A DNA stretch of 64,000 nt from Nitzschia sp. DOCU1 (taxonomy: Eukaryota; Bacillariophyta; Bacillariophyceae; Bacillariales; Bacillariaceae): assembly GCA_951394045.1 (NCBI GenBank), contig OX595992.1, forward strand, positions 558,001 through 622,000, given 5' to 3'. The position numbers were made by a program, and so were the translations under genes. This document shows positions 62,571 through 64,000 of the stretch, piece by piece (position 1 is the first letter of the stretch; each line of letters begins with the position of its first letter). The notes below the pieces were generated by a model. It did not search any database and was not told where the DNA came from. It was given only the letters and a program-made list of their open reading frames with translations.

Positions 62571-64000
62571 CTACATAATACAGTCGGCCACCATTCTGGA
62601 CACCGTCGCGTCGTCACTTCGGACGGCAATCTTGAGGATAACTCCAGTAGCACCTTGCATGGCGATTTGTGCCCTCGCCAAGACCTGTTGCCCGCCGACA
62701 AACACACCGCTCAAGTGAAGCATGTGTGGCTTTCCGTCTGCTTTTGGGGTACCCGTGCCGTCGCAAGGCTGCATTCCCAGGAAATCAACAATGGCAGCGA
62801 CGGCATCTTCCATCTTCTTGAATTGAAGAGCGAATTTCTCCAAAACTTCATTGTCGTTTCCGACATTCTCCCACGCCTTTCGGAAGTCGGCCACTGTGAC
62901 CTTGGCCATGAAATCCGAAGTGGAAATTCGAAGATCCTCCAAGGGGTACTCTTCTTCGAAGGTATCACCTTCCTCTTCGCCGGTGGCAGGGTCAACTTGG
63001 ACCACCGTGAACCGCAGTTCACAGGTGAATGTGGTGGGGACCAGAGCAGCCTCTGTGTTGCGTTCAAGGACAGTAAAACAATTCTTACTGTCGCCATATT
63101 TGATGTGGTTGCTGGCGATTTCACCAGAAGCCGTAAAGATTTCGGACTCGCTGTCGTCAATCAGAACAGTGACGTTGTCAAGCCGTTGGTTCTCGATAGT
63201 GTTTTGGACCGAAAATTGCAGTACAACGTGATTCGCAAAGATATGTTTGGTACATTGCACGACATATTCTGTTTCGGATTCTGTAAGCATGACGGGGGCA
63301 CAAGATCGGAAGGCCCGACCCAAAGACGCCAACTCGGGAATAGCATACACCACAGCAGCAGGGTCGACCACTTCCTTTTTCTTTGGCGCCGCAGGTTCCA
63401 TGATTCCATTCGTCTCCTCGATGTCCACTTCGCCCGACGCAGCGGCAATTTCGTCCGGGGTATCTTCGACTATCGGCAAGGATCCAAAGGTGATCGGGTC
63501 GGGGCTGTCCATAGTAATCGGAGTCTGCATGTAGGCCTTCATACTTCGCTCAAGTTTGTCAAACGACATGGGCATACTTTCGAGCAATACGTACGCAGCA
63601 GTGTCGCCAGCTACAGGAGTATCTGGTGGGATATCTTCGGCCTCTGCATCTTCTGGTGGAGGAATGTAAGGATTCTTCTCCATGGCATCCTCCAATACGG
63701 CAACTGCAATAGCAGCACGATCTCTCGTCTCGTCGTCTTCGTCCATCAAACTACGCTTCAACAGGGTCATGATAGAGGAGCGGAGAGAAGGGCACTGAGC
63801 CGCGAACTTGGACAATGCTGAGACGGCTGCTGCGCGGACAGCCGAGTTCTCCAAAATAACTCGGTTGTAAATGAATCGAATGTAACGAGCCGGGGCGGTG
63901 GTCGTAGGACCAAGCTCGCCAAGCAGGTGAAGAATCTGGGTCGAAAGCTGAGTAAATTCACAATCTTCAATGAATTCACACAAATGGAGCAGGGAGCTCT
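62571..64000 (-). CDS. COPG: Coatomer gamma subunit (gamma-COP), C-terminal part
   Basis: The frame is open from the right window edge to the stop at 62571, about 475 aa of the C-terminal half. Gamma-COP is part of the COPI coat of Golgi-to-ER vesicles. HEAT-type adaptin helices come first (ILHLLGELGPTTTAPARYIR, AVRAAAVSALSKFAAQCPSL, DRAAIAVAVLEDA), then an acidic linker (PPEDAEAEDIPPDTPVAGD). The appendage domain follows (IPELASLGRAFRSCAPVMLT, YVVQCTKHIFANHVVLQFSV), with a platform subdomain at the end (FVGGQQVLARAQIAMQGATG). No intron is seen in this part. The N-terminal half lies beyond 64000. Confidence 0.95.
   Translation of the reverse strand, partial: SSLLHLCEFIEDCEFTQLSTQILHLLGELGPTTTAPARYIRFIYNRVILENSAVRAAAVSALSKFAAQCPSLRSSIMTLLKRSLMDEDDETRDRAAIAVAVLEDAMEKNPYIPPPEDAEAEDIPPDTPVAGDTAAYVLLESMPMSFDKLERSMKAYMQTPITMDSPDPITFGSLPIVEDTPDEIAAASGEVDIEETNGIMEPAAPKKKEVVDPAAVVYAIPELASLGRAFRSCAPVMLTESETEYVVQCTKHIFANHVVLQFSVQNTIENQRLDNVTVLIDDSESEIFTASGEIASNHIKYGDSKNCFTVLERNTEAALVPTTFTCELRFTVVQVDPATGEEEGDTFEEEYPLEDLRISTSDFMAKVTVADFRKAWENVGNDNEVLEKFALQFKKMEDAVAAIVDFLGMQPCDGTGTPKADGKPHMLHLSGVFVGGQQVLARAQIAMQGATGVILKIAVRSDDATVSRMVADCIM

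Noticed and set aside
62556..63821. 421-codon plus-strand ORF
   Set aside because: Antisense to gamma-COP over its whole length; no recognisable product.
1..64000. CRISPR arrays, bacterial operons or integrated virus
   Set aside because: No spaced direct-repeat array, no Shine-Dalgarno-led gene strings and no viral replication or capsid genes; the genes are eukaryotic with spliceosomal introns.

Overview
This is a nuclear chromosome segment from a microalga with a red-type secondary plastid, most likely a diatom. Three things point there. Genes have short GT-AG introns (90-250 bp). One protein starts with a signal peptide and a CSA-FVP cleavage motif of the diatom ASAFAP type, and a second has a similar leader plus a twin-arginine lumen signal. 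The housekeeping genes are eukaryotic (PWP2, NDUFV1, raptor, APC11, gamma-COP, glucosidase II beta). The species cannot be fixed from the sequence alone.

Left arm (1-10457), ordinary single-copy genes: PWP2/UTP1 (SSU processome, runs off the left edge), an uncharacterised plastid-targeted coiled-coil protein, a PsbP-like thylakoid lumen protein, complex I NDUFV1, and an extended-synaptotagmin-like SMP + triple-C2 protein.

Middle (10735-43493), an accessory region of sulfotransferases, glycosyltransferases and SGNH hydrolases. At its left edge lie two C-terminal pseudogene fragments and a decayed DDE (Harbinger-like) transposase. A block of about 10.4 kb then occurs twice in tandem (12046-22403 and 24144-34776), nearly identical. 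Each copy holds a type II membrane sulfotransferase, an O-fucosyltransferase-like enzyme, a three-exon sulfotransferase, a glycosyltransferase-sulfotransferase fusion and a small low-complexity protein. The copies differ mainly by three TIR elements with 3-bp target duplications and visible empty sites: two in copy 1 (one splits a sulfotransferase exon) and one in copy 2 (it carries an SDF2/MIR-domain gene piece). At the boundary between copies the first sulfotransferase is joined in frame to an SGNH + sulfotransferase gene, giving a predicted 1035-residue three-domain protein. Further SGNH/sulfotransferase relatives follow at 34413-36596 (frameshifted), 40384-41712 (intact, no SGNH domain) and 42040-43493 (inverted pseudogene). 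Glucosidase II beta, an ER N-glycan processing subunit, lies among them at 37310-39884.

Right arm (43494-64000), ordinary genes again: a small acidic protein, a MICAL-like flavoprotein monooxygenase, an ankyrin-repeat protein, raptor (TORC1), two weak hypothetical genes, APC11, a TRIC-like membrane protein and gamma-COP (runs off the right edge).

Biological reading: the middle region looks like a recently amplified, still rearranging cluster of Golgi-type enzymes for making and decorating sulfated glycans. Unequal recombination and small DNA transposons appear to be creating fusions and pseudogenes. The enzyme classes are read from motifs; joint action on one glycan is inference. Uncollapsed haplotypes in the assembly remain an alternative explanation for the near-identical block copies.
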